Part shown: positions 11,155-23,181 of the stretch, one piece after another
How positions within the stretch are numbered: position 1 is the first letter of the stretch
Layout: the number at the start of each line of letters is the position of its first letter
From: Clarkia xantiana subsp. parviflora
Taxonomy: Eukaryota; Streptophyta; Magnoliopsida; Myrtales; Onagraceae
Direction of reading: 5' to 3'
DNA length: 64,000 nucleotides
Assembly (NCBI GenBank): GCA_036873135.1
Contig: JAPTYO010000020.1
Span: 2,844,081-2,908,080, forward strand
Made by a program: the position numbers and the translations under genes
Notes under the pieces: model-generated
The model's input: the letters and a program-made list of their open reading frames with translations, nothing else
The model's database searches: none
What the model was told of the DNA's origin: nothing

Positions 11155-11892
11155 TGTTTGATCACGGGCGAAGCTCCGTTACGTTCTTGACAGAAAGCTT
11201 GAACTTCTGGGCTCCGCGTAATCCTGCAAAAGGGGATGACCTGGGTGGTGACCCAGAATCCCTCACAGATGCCTAAATGAGTATCTGATCAATGGGGTGG
11301 TAAGCAGTAATCTAAGTGCGTATTAGAGAATGTGTTTTCTGAGGTAACTTCCTCCTTTATATAGGAGGGGAAGTTACTCAGTTACCTGAGACTGCGCCTG
11401 GCATTTTTACCCACGATTCCGTATATCTCGTTCGGGATTCTGTATATCTCGCCCCACGCTCCGCGTATCTCGCCCATACTCCGCGTATCTCGGGCACGCC
11501 CTGCGTATCTCGGGGGAGGTTATCTATATCTCACCCGTCTCCCACTACTCTTATCTAGTAGGCGGGTTTCTCGGCCTTATCCTCTGATCACAAGTCTCAA
11601 CTCTTGTCGGGGACTCCAGAGTTATCTTATTCTAGGTCACCACCCAGGACCCTTTGTCTCACGAGACGAGTCCAGCCTCCGCGGGGCTTTATTATCGGGG
11701 CCTTTACTAAGGCGTATCGGGGCCTACTCAGAGGCTTATTGTCGGGAGCATTCAGCTCATATATCGGGACTGCTAAAGTCGGGACCCTTCGTACTGGGTT
11801 TCTGGGCCTTCCAGACCTTTCACGAGGCCCACTGGACCTACTCGCCGTCCATTGGCTGTTAACGGGGCTAACGATTATATCAGAACCCATCA
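11155..11892 (-). repeat. 3' LTR of Gypsy element 1
   Basis: 738 bp, TGATGGG...CAAACA on the sense strand. It contains a TATATAAA box (11356-11363) and several roughly 20-bp repeats built on GAGATACGCGG near 11415-11515. Confidence 0.95.
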
Positions 11893-11924
11893 TTTGCCCC
11901 CAAGACATGGGGGACTTGCAGTCC

Positions 11925-12095
11925 GTCGTGTCTTCCAGTTCCAGACCTTCCTACCTCATCATCGGAGGCTTTTATCTCCAGACCTCCCGATATTTCCATC
12001 GGAGGATTTTATCTTTAGACCTCCCGATATTACCATCGGAGGCTTTTATCTTGAGACCTCCCGATATCACCATCGGAGGCTTTTACCTTGGGTAC
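11925..12095 (-). repeat. 42-bp tandem repeat next to 3' LTR of element 1
   Basis: About four units of roughly 42 bp built on 'gacctcccgatat.accatcgg' (plus-strand reading). They lie between pol and the 3' LTR. Confidence 0.85.
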
Positions 12096-12129
12096 AATTC
12101 TTGAATATGACTCTCCCAATTCTTCAGAC

Positions 12130-12990
12130 CATCACTTAAGATGACTTCATACACCCTTCCGATGCTTCACAAGGACTTACCACTTAAGGTTTCTCATCCA
12201 TACCATTTAAGGTGATTTCATACGTCCTTCGCGACGTTTTTCTCAGGACCTCACCACTTAAGGTTTCTCGTCCATGCCGTTCAAGGCAATTTCGCACATC
12301 ACTTAAGATGATTTTATCGTACCCTTTAAGGCTTTCATCGCGCCATTCTAGACGACTTAATCGTACACCTTAGGGCTTTTATCGCGTTATTCCAGACGAC
12401 TTAATCATACCCCTTAGGGCTTTTATCGCGTCATTCCAGACGACTTAATCGTACCCCTTAGGGCTTTTACCGCGTCATTTCTAGACGACTTAATCGTACC
12501 CCTTGGGGCTTTTACCGCGTCATTTCTAGACGACTTACGCGGACCCGTTAGGGCTTTTTCGTACCCTTTAAGGCTTTTTGCCGCATCATATAGACGACTT
12601 ACGCGGACCCGTTAGGGCTTTTTCGTACCCTTTAAGGCTTTTTGCCGCATCATATAGACGACTTACACGGACCCGTTAGGGCTTTTTCGTACCCTTTAAG
12701 GCTTTTTGCCGCATCATATAGACGACTTACGCGGACCCGTTAGGGCTTTTTCGTACCTAGGCTTTTGGTTGCATCATAAAGACGACTTACTCATACCCCG
12801 TAGGGCTTTTGTCCGTACCTCGAAAGGCTTTTTGTCGCGCCATAAAGTCGACTTACTCGTACCTCGTAAGGCTTTTGTCCGTACCTCGAAAGGCTTTTTG
12901 TCGCGCCATAAAGGCGACTTACTCGTACCTCGTAAGGCTTTTATCGTACCTCGGAAGGCTTTTGTCGCGTCCTTCAGGACGTCTTAATCG
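12130..12990 (-). repeat. 45- to 64-bp minisatellite in element 1 3' region
   Basis: A long array of units each carrying 'gacgactta' and 'agggctttt' in plus-strand reading. The period is 44-45 bp from 12351 to 12529 and about 64 bp from 12529 onward. ORFs through it are translated repeat, not genes. Confidence 0.9.
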
Positions 12991-13035
12991 GATCTTTATC
13001 GATAGACAATTTGCGCCATTCGCGGCGACTTAATA

Positions 13036-13515
13036 TCAAACATGATACTTCTTCAAGTGTGCGCCACTGAAGGAATGTTTCAACGTCTTGCCATCAAGGT
13101 CTTCTAGCTTGTACGCATTCGGGGCTGGCATCCCTACGATCTTGTAGGGTCCCTCCCATTTCGGCGATAGCTTGTTGATCCGATCTTGATGAACGAACTC
13201 GTTCCTCCGCCAGACAAGTTCTCCAACGAAGAATTGTCGGGACTTGACACGCCGATTATAATATCGGGCTGTTGCCAGACGCATCCGAGCCTGAACTTCA
13301 TCACCCTTCCACCTTTTCTCCTCGAGCAAGTCTAAGTCTAGACGTCTCATTTCCTCGTTTGTTAGAGGCTCATAATACCTCCTGCGATGGGACGCCACTG
13401 CTATCTCCACGGGAGCAACTGCCTCCGTGCCATAGACAAGGCCAAACGGAGTTTCCCCTGTCGACTGCTTGGGTGTTGTTCTAACAGCCCCCAGTACGTT
13501 TTCAAGCTCATCCAG
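13036..13515 (-). pseudogene. Integrase C-terminal part, element 1
   Basis: This is the end of the Gypsy integrase, ending GAHLKKYHV and a stop. A Trp-to-stop change just before it (after ALQGH at 13516) separates it from the catalytic core. The visible frame (13410-13036) includes RRLDLDLLEEKR and the chromatin- or DNA-binding tail with FFVGELVWRRN and KWEGPYKIV. In an intact element this region helps integrase bind cDNA and target chromatin in the nucleus. Element 2 has the same segment fused in one frame with the core, which confirms that the break is a mutation and not a normal boundary. Confidence 0.85.
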
Positions 13516-15000
13516 TCAATGACCTTGCAAGGCGTAAACTCCCTTCTTCAAGCCATCCATCACGATCTTGTTGGCTGATTCGACTTGGCCATTAGTCTGA
13601 GCGTGGTGGACGGAAGCTGTCCGATGCTCAATGTTCAGTTCCTCCAGGTACTCCTTCAATTGAGCCCCACTGAACGGAGGACCATTATCGCTGATCAACA
13701 CTCGAGGAACCCCATACCGAGATATAATCTGAGTTTGAAGGAATTTGAGGATCTGCTGCCCCGTTGTCTTGGCCAACGCCTTAGCCTCTATCCACTTTGA
13801 GAAGTAATCGATGGCCACGAGTAAATACTTGCACTGGCCTTTCGCTTGCGGAAGAGGTCCAACCAAGTCAATGCCCCACTGCGCGAAGGGCCAAGCACTC
13901 CTGATGGACATCAAGTCCGCGGCAAGAGCCACGATATTTGGAGCGTACCTCTGGCATGCATCGCAGGATCGGACCATCGCTGTTGCCTCCTTGTTCATCG
14001 AAGGCCAATAGTAGCCTAGATTCAACGCCTTCCTCACAATGGATCGGGCCCCTTCATGACAGGTCGCGACTCCTTCGTGCAGTTCTCTCAGGATCCGATT
14101 CGTATCAGGCTCCGCCACACATTTCAGAAAAGGCTTCACATGCCCCCTCTTGTACAACTGGTTGTCCACCATCACGTAGTTGCTCGCGATTCGACGCAAC
14201 CTGACAGCTGCCACCTCATCATCGGGGAGTGCCCCCGTAGTCAGGTATGTGACCATCGGGGTCATCCAGGTGGGTTTCTCTTCTTCCTCCGATCCTGCTT
14301 CAATAGTGCAAACCTCCGATGGATCGATGGTTGAGATGATTACTCTCTCCAGAAAGTGCACCTTCCGATTCTCCTCGGGGGCCACTCCTAGAGCGAACTT
14401 GCTTAAGGCGTCCGCATCCGCATTTTCTTCCCTCGGGATTGCCTCGATGTCGAAGCTTTTGAAGCTTCCCTTCAACGTCTGCACCTCGTGCAAATACTTC
14501 CTCATTGTCGGGCTCTTGGCTTCATAGTTCCCCTGGACTTGATTCACGATCAAGCTGGCATCACACTTCACCTTTAAGTGATCGACTCCCGTACCCTTGG
14601 CAATTTTAAGGCCCGTGATGAGAGCCTCATACTCCGCTTCATTGTTGGTGGCCCTAAACGTTAAGGCTAAGGCATATCGCAAGGGCTCGCCTCCACCGGG
14701 CGGTATCAATACGAATCCTGCCCCCGATCCTTCTACACTTGATGAACCATCAGTGTACATCTCCCAAGTGTTCTCCTCATTTGGCTGTTCTGGCTGTTCT
14801 GCTATCGGGACTTCCATGGTTGCCCCCTCTACAGGACCCGCTTCTTCCAGATCGGGTGTTGTAGACTCAGCTATAAAATCCGCCAATGCCTGGCCCTTAA
14901 TAGCAGTTCTCGGAGCGAAATGAATACGGAACTCCGTAAGCTCGATGGCCCATTTCACCAATCTCCCCGACGCCTCCGGTCGGTTCAAAAAGTGCTTCAA
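13516..15000 (-). pseudogene. Second RNase H plus integrase core, element 1
   Basis: A 494-codon open stretch of pol. It begins with the tail of the first RNase H (HFLNRPEASGRLVKWAIEL). An additional RNase H follows, with the acidic set in WEMYTDGSS, NNEAEYEAL, VKCDASLIV and NADADALSK. The integrase zinc finger (HEGVATCHEG...CDACQRYA) and a DD35E core (GIDLVGPL, ISDNG, QVESANK) come next, and all three catalytic acids are present. Two RNase H domains in one pol typify the Tat lineage. A stop replaces Gln in VLTNQPLKH just upstream, and another ends the frame before the integrase tail, so this copy cannot make a full pol protein. Confidence 0.9.
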
Positions 15001-15543
15001 GGGCTAATTGGTTAACACCGTAACTTCGTGGGCATGAAAGTAAGGCCGTAGCTTTCGAGCAGCAACAATCAACGCAAAGAGATACTTCTCAATAGCGGGA
15101 TAATTTATTTCGGATTTGGCAAACGCCTTGCTTACCTAATAGACAGGCACTTGGTTGCCCTTGACAATATTAATCAAAACAGAACTAACAGCAACTTCAG
15201 AAACAGCCAAATAGAGATAAAGCGGCTCGCCTAGAACCAGTTTCGCCAACGGCGGGAGGGTACGGAGGTGCTACTTGAGTGCCTGGAATGCCTCATCGCA
15301 CTTGTCGGACCATTCAAACTTCTTGTGGGCCCTTAGCACATCAAAAAATGGCATGGCTCTGTCACTCGCCTTGGATAGGAATCGATTCATCGCGGCCAAC
15401 CGGCCATTCAACACTTGAACCTCCTGATGAGTCTTCGGGGACTGCATCTCCTCGATTGCTCGCAGCTTCTCAGGATTCACCTCGATTCCTCTCTGGCTCA
15501 CCATGAACCCTAGGAATTTCCCCGAGTTCACCCGAAAGCACAC
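15001..15543 (-). pseudogene. RT end and first RNase H, element 1 (multiple stops)
   Basis: This is the continuation of reverse transcriptase (SGKFLGFMVSQRGIEVNPEK) and the connection and RNase H region (EPLYLYLAVSE, VSKAFAKSE, KLRPYFHAHE). It is joined to the upstream RT frame by a one-base deletion near 15540. At least three stops fall in it: after ALK at about 15272, inside the PVY-VSKAF motif near 15136, and TNQ-to-stop near 15005. Element 2 shows the same domains with different lesions. Confidence 0.85.
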
Positions 15544-16709
15544 TTGTCTGGGTTCAACCGAACCTGATGAAACTTCATCCGTTCAAACGCCGCCGCCAAG
15601 TTTTGGACATGATCTCCTGCCTGTCGGGACTTCACCAGCATGCCATCCACATACGCCTCCATAGTCTTTCCCAGCATGTCCCCGAACAACTTGTTCACCA
15701 TCCTCTGGTAGGTTGCTCCAGCATTGATCAATCCGAAGGGCATGACGTCGTAGTGATAGACGTCACTATCAGCATAGAAGGCTGTATGGGGGGCATCCTC
15801 CTTCGCCATCTTGATCTGGTTATAACCCGAGTAGGCATCCATGAAGCTTAACAACTCGTGTCCCGATGTAGCGTCCACCAACTGGTCAATCCTCGGGAGT
15901 GGATAGCAATCTTTCGGGCAGGCTTTGTTCATGTCGCGGAAATCGACACACATCCGCCACCTTCCATTGCTCTTTCTCACCAGGACCGGGTTAGCAACCC
16001 AAGTCTGGAATCGGAGCTCCTTGATGAATCCAGCGTCGAGCAATCTGCCCACTTCTTGCTGGATCGCGATCCTCTTATCAACGCCCATCGGACGCCTCTT
16101 CTGGGCGATAGGCTTGATCGCGGGGTCGATCTTCAGCTCGTGCACTATCACGTCGGGGCTGATTCCTGGCATATCGCTCAGGGACCAGGCAAACAGCTCC
16201 TTGAACTCCTTCAGGAGCTCGATCAACTCTCGGGCTCTTTCCTCCGACAAAGCAGACCCGATCTTCACCTTCCTCTTAGGTCCGTCAATCTCGACCTCTT
16301 TCAGGTCCTCCATGGGGGCGGGACGCCCAAACTCTTCTCGGGGATCGGCGTCAGTCTGTAAGACAGCCATGGCCTCCCTCCTTCTCCTTCGAGTGGCGTT
16401 GACATAACACCTTCGTGACGCCACTTGGTCACCCTTGACCTCTCCGACCCCATTGTCAGTCGGGAACTTCATCTTTTGGTGGACGGTTGAGGCGACTGCC
16501 ATGAGAGGGTTGATGGTGGTCCTCCCGATGATAGCGTTATATGTCCCCGCGGACTCTACCCCGACGAAATCCACGTTCCGTCTCTCCATCTTCCAGCCAC
16601 TACCAAACTCTACCGGTAAGGTAATCATTCCCAACGGATAGGAAGTCGATCCCGAGAATCCCACCATCGGGAAGTTCACCTGCGTTAGGTCCTTCTTCGT
16701 CTTTCCCAT
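15528..16709 (-). pseudogene. Protease end and reverse transcriptase, element 1
   Basis: A 393-codon stretch covers the end of the aspartic protease region (NAIIGRTTINPLMAVASTVH) and most of reverse transcriptase. RT motifs include RMCVDFRDMNKACPKD, SFMDAYSGYNQI and MPFGLINAGATYQ. The catalytic box reads YVDG where active Gypsy RT has YVDD (element 2 keeps YVDD), so the polymerase would be dead even without the frame breaks. It is linked by a frameshift near 16730 to the gag-protease frame and by another near 15540 to the rest of RT. Confidence 0.92.
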
Positions 16710-18683
16710 GGCTTCCAGGGCGTCTAAGAAAAGAAGGATCTGAGAAGCTCCCTTCGTCTATCAGGATCCGCTTCATCTCGAATCCATCCACATCCAGGGT
16801 CACAACCAAGGCGTCGTCGTGAGGGATCTCTACGCCTATCAAATCCTCCGCTGAGAAAGAAATCACCATTTCTTCCTTTATAGTCCACGACCTGGACCTC
16901 TTCCCTAACACCACAGCAGCAGAGATGCGAGAAGCGTAGTTCTCCCGAGAAGCGGAGGTATCACCTCCCGCCGCCATTCCTCCGTGGATGACGTTAATGG
17001 TCCCCCGTCTCTCCTTACGGGCACCAGAACCAGAGGTTTCCGGCTCAACCTTCTTCTTCTTCGGGGATCGATCACGGGACTTGGAACGGGACCGTGACCG
17101 ACTTTTAGAACGGGATCGGCACCGTCCCCTTCCGACGAACTCCTTCAGCTTCCCCTTCTGGATCAGCTTCTCTATCTCCTTCTTCAGCTCCCGACAGTTA
17201 TCGGTGTCGTGACCATTGGCTCGGTGGTACCGACAATAACGATCGGAGCGGCCTCCCAAGAATTCACCTTCTTTCCTCGGGGGGTATCGAGCGAGACCCT
17301 GCCGATCCATCACAGCCAGCATGGAGGTCATCGAGCTGTTGATGGGAACACTACGACCCTCGCGGTTATCCTTCTTCGGAGGACGCCTATCCTCCCTTCT
17401 TTCGGGGCGACCACGGTTCCTACTCCCCTCCGATTTATCGCTTCCTTTACGATCATCCGACAGCTTGGACGATGTCTTTGCTCTTCCCGACTTCGGAGGA
17501 TCAAGTTCTCCGGCGGCAATCTTCGACTCCTGGACGTCGATTTGCTGTTTCACCCTCGCTTGCAGGGCCTCCATGCTCCACACAGCCTTCGCGGCTACGC
17601 TGTGCATCAGATCGGAACCATACGGAGCAGTTAGGTTCCGCAGGAAAGTTCGAATGGTCTCTCCCTCCGATATCTCCTCATCGATCTCCGCGGCACTGGC
17701 AGTGAATCGTTGGTAATAATACGCCAATGATTCATCGGATCTCTGCACCACCTGGGTCAGGGACCTCACACTCTTCAGGAGACGCCTCCGACCTTGATAT
17801 TGCTTGATGAAGCGATCGTGCATATCAGCCCAGCACGTAATACTCCCTGGCGGTAGGCTGAAAAACCATGTCATGGCCCTTTCTCCCAGGGTGATCGGGA
17901 ACAGTGAACACACGAGATCATCGTTCGAGGTCCTACCCATACAGGCCTGAATATGCCTCTGAACATGACGGACCGGGTCTCCTTCACCATCGTACTCTTT
18001 GATGGTCGGAATGCCTAGCCCTGGCGGGGCGACAGTATCTAGCAGCCGCAGAACAAAAGGATGACTGGATCGATCCCTTAGCTCCGATGTCATTTGCTTC
18101 TGATCGCCCATGCAGATGCTGACGATTTTCACCACCTGATCAGGGGTGATGGGACCATTCAGGGGAATGGTCCTGTTCTGCACTGGTCCGGGACCATCAA
18201 CCACGAACTTCTCCGAGTGCGCGGGCTCCTTGCCCTTATTCTTGGGCTGAATCTCCTGAACCTCCTGTTCTTCTGGAACCACCCTCGGAGGGGGTGGAGG
18301 CAGCTCTTCTCGCGGGGGCAACTCCTCCGCCCTCCTGGTGGCCTCTCTCTTGTCCAACAGAGTCTCCATGGCTGCCAAGAACATAGGCATAGCATCTGCT
18401 ACCGCCTTGGCCAACTCCGAGTTTGAAGAAGAGCCTACTTCCCTTCGCGGGATTTCCTCTCCGTGCCCCACCGGGTTTGGGGGAGCATCCACCTCCCTTC
18501 GCGGGATATCTTGCCTGTCCAGCGTCGTGTCTCGGACTGAGACCTCATCACCATGCCCCCCTGTCTGAGAAACAGCAGGGTACTCACCTTGTTCAGCAAC
18601 ATGTTCCGACAACGGGGAATTCACAGTTCCAGCGGGCGAGAACTGCCGGCCTGAACTTGCTTCTTCTTGCCACCACCGGCCAT
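16600..18683 (-). pseudogene. Gag plus start of protease, element 1
   Basis: A gag polyprotein of about 690 codons. The likely start is the ATG at 18683 (MAGGGKKK), followed by a small frameshift near 18625; the long open frame then runs to 16600. The capsid-like core includes DGEGDPVRHVQRHIQACMGR and TWFFSLPPGSITCWADMHD. A variant zinc knuckle CX2HX4HX4C (CRYHRANGHDTDNC) follows. A striking Arg-Ser repeat tract comes next, then the protease region with ILIDEGSFSD, where element 2 has IDGGNSSD. A frame change near 16730 means the last roughly 40 residues of this frame are not native. Gag would package the element's RNA into particles. Confidence 0.88.
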
Positions 18684-18737
18684 TGATCTGGTAGAAACTA
18701 TTTTGGCTTTTTGTTAGTTTCCCACAGACGGCGCCAA

Positions 18738-19475
18738 TGTTTGATCACGGGCGAAGCTCCGTTACGTTCTTGACAGAAAGCTTGAACTTCTGGGCTCCAC
18801 GTAATCCTGCAAAAGGGGATGACCTGGGTGGTGACCCAGAATCCCTCTCCGATGCCTAAATGAGTATCTGATCAATGGGGTGGTAAGCAGTAATCTAAGT
18901 GCGTATTAGAGAATGTGTTTTCTGAGGTAACTTCCTCCTTTTTATAGGAGGGGAAGTTACTCAGTTACCTGAGACTGCGCCTGACATTTTTACCCACGAT
19001 TCCGTATATCTCGTTCGGGATTCCGTATATCTCGCCCCACGCTCCGCGTATCTCGCCCATACTCCGCTTATCTCGGGCACGCCCTGCGTATCTCGGGGGA
19101 GGTTATCTATATCTCAGCCGTCTCCCACTACTCTTATCTAGTAGGCGGGTTTCTCGGCCTTATCCTTTGATCACAAGTCCCAACTCTTGTCGGGGACTCC
19201 AGAGTTATCTTATTCTAGGTCACCACCCAGGACCCTTTGTCTCACGAGACGAGTCCAGCCTCCGCGGGGCTTTATTATCGGGGCCTTTACTAAGGCGTAT
19301 CGGGGCCTACTCAGAGGCTTATTGTCGGGAGCATTCAGCTCATATATCGGGACTGCTAAAGTCGGGACCCTTCGTACTGGGTTTCTGGGCCTTCCAGACC
19401 TTTCACGAGGCCCACTGGACTTACTCGCCGTCCATTGGCTGTTAACGGGGTTAACGATTATATCGGAACCCATCA
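18738..19475 (-). repeat. 5' LTR of Gypsy element 1
   Basis: 738 bp and nearly identical to the 3' LTR. The primer-binding site TGGCGCCGTCTGTGGG directly follows it on the sense strand at 18737-18721. Confidence 0.95.
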
Positions 19476-19480
19476 ATAAA

Positions 19481-20059
19481 CATACTATGAATATGTTGTT
19501 TATTCAAAATATCCTCAAAATGAGTAAAATGTTGTTCATCTAGAATAAACAGCATCCGTGGCATTTTATTTAATCTAGAAATATATAATTTCACTCGAGT
19601 CAAAACAGTGTATCATTTCTCTATATATAAAACAATTATATAGAATTTTCTTATTGCTTGGGGGTGGGGGTTGGTTAGTTATTATAATTATGTGAACCTT
19701 TTCTTTTCTTAGGTACAAAGCTGTGTCCACTAAGTACCCTTTTGACTATGTTGTTGTTGTGTTCCGACATAATGGATTCGGTATTAATTGGATATGCAAC
19801 ATATCATATGTTGCATAATCATATCTTATGTTCCAATATATATATATTAAAATGTTAAATCGAAAAAAAAAACTACAAAATTAATTGCACCAAATATATG
19901 TGTCAAGAATATAATGGTAAGTCACAATTTAATATAAAAATAGTAAGGTATGTGATATGAATCCGTTAGAAAGAAGCTTTATGTTTACAAAAGCAAATCC
20001 GTTATTTGGATTTTGGTTAGAACTAGTCTAGTCTAGTGTCAATTTAAAAATATGTATGA
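19481..20059. other. Intergenic, no gene seen
   Basis: AT-rich sequence between element 1 and the first foldback MULE. No ORF, RNA gene or repeat was recognised. Confidence 0.6.
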
Positions 20060-20068
20060 TAGTGAATA

Positions 20069-21017
20069 GGGTCAATAACCTGGGAGATGTCTGAAGTTTG
20101 GCCCTTGTTAATTTGAGAGGTCTGAAGATTGAAATGGTGATAACTGAGGTCTGAAGTTTGGACTTTGTGATTTTTAGGTTTTCCGTCCAAATTTTCTGTC
20201 AAATTTAACAGAACCGTGTGAAATGTCAAAAATACCCTTTTGTAATATTTGAATTAATAAAAAGTTTAATTAATATAAAGATGAAATGACAAAAATACCC
20301 CTGTCCATAATTTAAACCTAACCCAACTCCGACCACCACCACGGCTCCGGCCGGCCACCACCCTCTCCGGCGACCACCACTCTCTCCGGCGACCACCACC
20401 CTCTCCGGCCGGCCACCACCCTCTCCGACGACCGCCACCACGGCCTCAATTGGGCCCAAATCGGAGCCACCGGCCCCGATTGGGCCCAAATCGGAGCTCT
20501 GTGGCCCCAGATCGGAGCCACAGAGCTCCAAATCGGAGCCACATAGCTCCGATCGGAGCTTTGTGGCTCCGATTTGGGCCCAATCGGGGCCGGTGGCTCC
20601 GATTTGGGCCCAATTGGGGCCGTGGTGGCGGTCGTCGGAGAGGGTGGTGGCCGGCCGGAGAGGGTGGTGGTCGCCGGAGAGGGTGGTGGTCGCCGGAGAG
20701 AGTGGTGGTCGCCGGAGTTGGGTAGTGGCCGGCCGGAGCCGTGGTGGTGGCTGGAGTTGGGTGGTGGCCTTAAGGGCATTTTCGTCTTTTCATTGAATCA
20801 TGTGAGATGCAAGAAGGGTATTTTTGGAATTTTTTTTTTTATTTCTGGTCACATGCAATGCACATGACCAACTTCCGTCAGTTTTAACGGAAAAAACTAA
20901 CGGAGACCTCTATTATCTACAAGTCGAAACTTCAGACCTTTGTTATCACCATTTCAAACTTCAGACCTCTCAAATTCACAAGGGCCAAACTTCAGACCTC
21001 TCCCAGGTTATTGACCC
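20069..21017. mobile_element. Foldback Mutator-like element A
   Basis: The 949-bp element is almost entirely one inverted repeat. Its ends read GGGTCAATAACCTGGGAGA in inverted orientation, and an exact 9-bp duplication TAGTGAATA flanks it (20060-20068 and 21018-21026). The arms meet near 20545 in a GC-rich palindromic block of GGAGCC/GGCTCC and CTCCGATC motifs. There is no transposase. ORFs inside are repeat translations (APIGPKSE type) on both strands. The family also includes element B at 27265-28504. Confidence 0.9.
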
Positions 21018-21026
21018 TAGTGAATA

Positions 21027-21775
21027 TAGTGATAATGTGATGATTAGTGAATATATTTTTATTCTTAAAGCTCAACGGAGTTTGAATCCAAAACTTTATT
21101 ATTATTAATAAATAAAACTTTAAATCGCTACACCATATTACATATAGGACGGTTAACCTAGTTTAAGTTTATAGGCTGTTTAATTAAGCATTCATTATTT
21201 ATTTCATTTGGTTAGAGTATAGTCAATCCATATATCAATCTTAAGAGGGAAGTTATAGTTAGTGGTCAACCCGATCACGACCACTTTTGATAAATATATA
21301 CTAAGCAATCCGCTTGTTTATGATTTTCTTCTTAATTAAGAAAATTAATTATAATTAAGAGATTGTTGTGATCAAAATGACGTGGCCTGAAACTTCTGAT
21401 AATGGACTTCGAGGTCTCGCCGCTAGCTAACTCCTTTAGGTATCTGTCTCGACCTCAAGGGGCACTTAGTTTTCTTTAGGGTGCTTTGGTAGGCAAGGAC
21501 CTGAAAAGGGGTGGGGATTTGCCCCTGATACCACTCTGAAGGTTAAGTCAGTAATGAAATTTGAGAGAATACTCTAAAAGTATGTATATGTAGATTATTT
21601 AAATAATGTAAGTGTTCCCCTATTTAAATAATATAAAAGGTAGTTAATTTTGAATGCTTGTCTCTGTTGTGTTACGATTATAAAGGACATGCCAATGGGT
21701 AGTCGAGAGCATATATGGAAGGATGGGGACATTTTCATAATAAATCCAGTGGGATGAGTCAATCCTACCACACAA
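21027..21775. other. Intergenic, no gene seen
   Basis: No supportable ORF. At 21513-21522 the sequence 'ctgataccac' resembles a reversed initiator-Met primer-binding site, but no paired LTR could be found. Confidence 0.5.
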
Positions 21776-22189
21776 ATGACTGTTTATGCAGATGCGAATC
21801 AAGTTGAACTTGATAATCACGTTGCCGAACCGCTAGATGAAAATCCAATAATACCACAGCTACCCATTGTTCCCAGTGGGAGTGGGTTAACCAACTTGGT
21901 TCCGAGGCCGAGAGGTCGTCTAAGAAAAGTTGTAGATCAATGTTCTAGCACTGCCCTTGTTCCCAGTGGGAGTGATGCTCCGATAGAAAGCATTATTTCG
22001 AGTGGGAGCAACGTTCAGAATCAAGATGGGATTAACGAGTCTGGACGCAGTCAAAGACATCGAAATTCTCCCAAGAAGTTTCCCATCGAGCGGGGTGAGA
22101 TATTAACCCTAACTTCTGTTGATGAACCGGTAACGGTTCAAGCGTTGAATGGACCTCAAGCGAATGAATGGAGGAAGAGATCGTCTTAA
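21776..22189 (+). pseudogene. Copia integrase-RT linker
   Basis: A serine- and proline-rich spacer ending in VQALNGPQANEW, the typical entry to Copia reverse transcriptase. A frameshift just after NEW puts the RT in another frame starting near 22168. VPSGSG/VPSGSD/SSGSN-like blocks repeat within the linker. Confidence 0.75.
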
Positions 22190-23181
22190 TGAAAGCCAAT
22201 TCGGTATGGTCTTTAGTTGATTTACCTGCTAACCGTAGGACCATAGGGGCGAAGTGGGTTCTAAAACTGAAACTCACTGCTGATGGAAATGTCGAGCGAT
22301 ACAAAGCTCGACTAGCTGCGAAAGGATACACCCAGCTTCACGGAGTGCACTTTGATGAAACATACTCACCGACTGTGCGGTACACCACAGTCAGGACAAT
22401 CCTAGCCTTAGTCGCATGCCTCGATCTAGAGCTGCACCAAATGGATGTTAAGACCGCATTCCTCCATGGAAATCTGGAGGAAGAGATCTATATAGAGCAA
22501 CCGGAGGGTTTCATTACTCCTGGTAACGAACGTAAAGTTTGTAAACTCCAAAGGTCTGTTTACGGACTTAAACAATCGTCTCGGCAATGGTATCGCAGGT
22601 TCCACGAGGAAATCGTTGGAAACGGATTCGTGAATCTCCACGAGGATCCATGCGTTTATACAAAGACCTCCGGGTCTAAGTACGTCATCTTAACTTTATA
22701 CGTTGATGACATACTCATTGTTGCGAACGATGTGAGTTTCATGCACGAATCAAAGTCCTGGTTGACATCTGTATTTGAGATGAATGATATGGGAGAGGCT
22801 ACGTACATCTTGGGCATTAAAATTGCTAGAGATCGTGCCGCTCGGAGATTGTGTCTATCTCAGGAAGCCTATATCAACAAACTATTGAGAATGTTTATAT
22901 TACAAGATGCCAAATCCGTGGAGACGCCGGTAGTATTCGGGTGCACGTTGTCAAAGCGTGACGGCCCGAAGAACCATCAAGAGCGTGAACATATGAGGAA
23001 TGCCGAGTATTTAAGCATGTTCGGAAGTCTCATGTACCATGCTTTGCACTCGTCCAAACATCTGTTACGCTGTGGGCCTAGTAGCAAGATTCCAATCAGA
23101 CCCTGGCTATTAACATTTAGAAGCTGTAAAGTGGATCATACGATATCTGAAAGGTACTCCCGACTACGTACTGTGCTATAA
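22168..23181 (+). pseudogene. Copia reverse transcriptase
   Basis: Clear Copia RT: WSLVDLPANRRTIGAKWV, YKARLAAKGYTQ, DVKTAFLHGNLEEEIY, VYGLKQSSRQWY and the catalytic box LTLYVDDILIV, which is intact. The frame then runs through MGEATYILGIKI and YINKLLRMF and degrades near 23050 before RNase H. RT would copy element RNA into cDNA in the cytoplasm. Flanking frameshifts on both sides make this copy non-functional. Confidence 0.92.

Larger units (their letters stand above)
11155..19475 (-). mobile_element. Complete Ty3/Gypsy (Tat lineage) retrotransposon, element 1
   Basis: The 8321-bp element is bounded by 738-bp LTRs and an exact 5-bp target duplication ATAAA (11150-11154 and 19476-19480). On the minus strand the order is LTR, primer-binding site (TTGGCGCCGTCTGTGGG, just below 18738), gag-protease, RT, RNase H, second RNase H, integrase, minisatellites, polypurine tract (CTTGGGGGCAAA), LTR. 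About 13 differences are visible between the LTRs, so insertion is fairly recent. The coding region is broken in several places. Confidence 0.95.

Noticed and set aside
12706..13033. ORFs reading RKAFVRTSKGFLSRHK
   Set aside because: These are a translation of the 64-bp minisatellite in Gypsy element 1.
15567..18686. Many plus-strand ORFs over Gypsy element 1
   Set aside because: They are shadows of the minus-strand gag-pol frames and show no domain of their own.
21513..21535. Primer-binding site of another miniature LTR element
   Set aside because: The match to the initiator-Met motif is only partial and no pair of terminal repeats was found around it.
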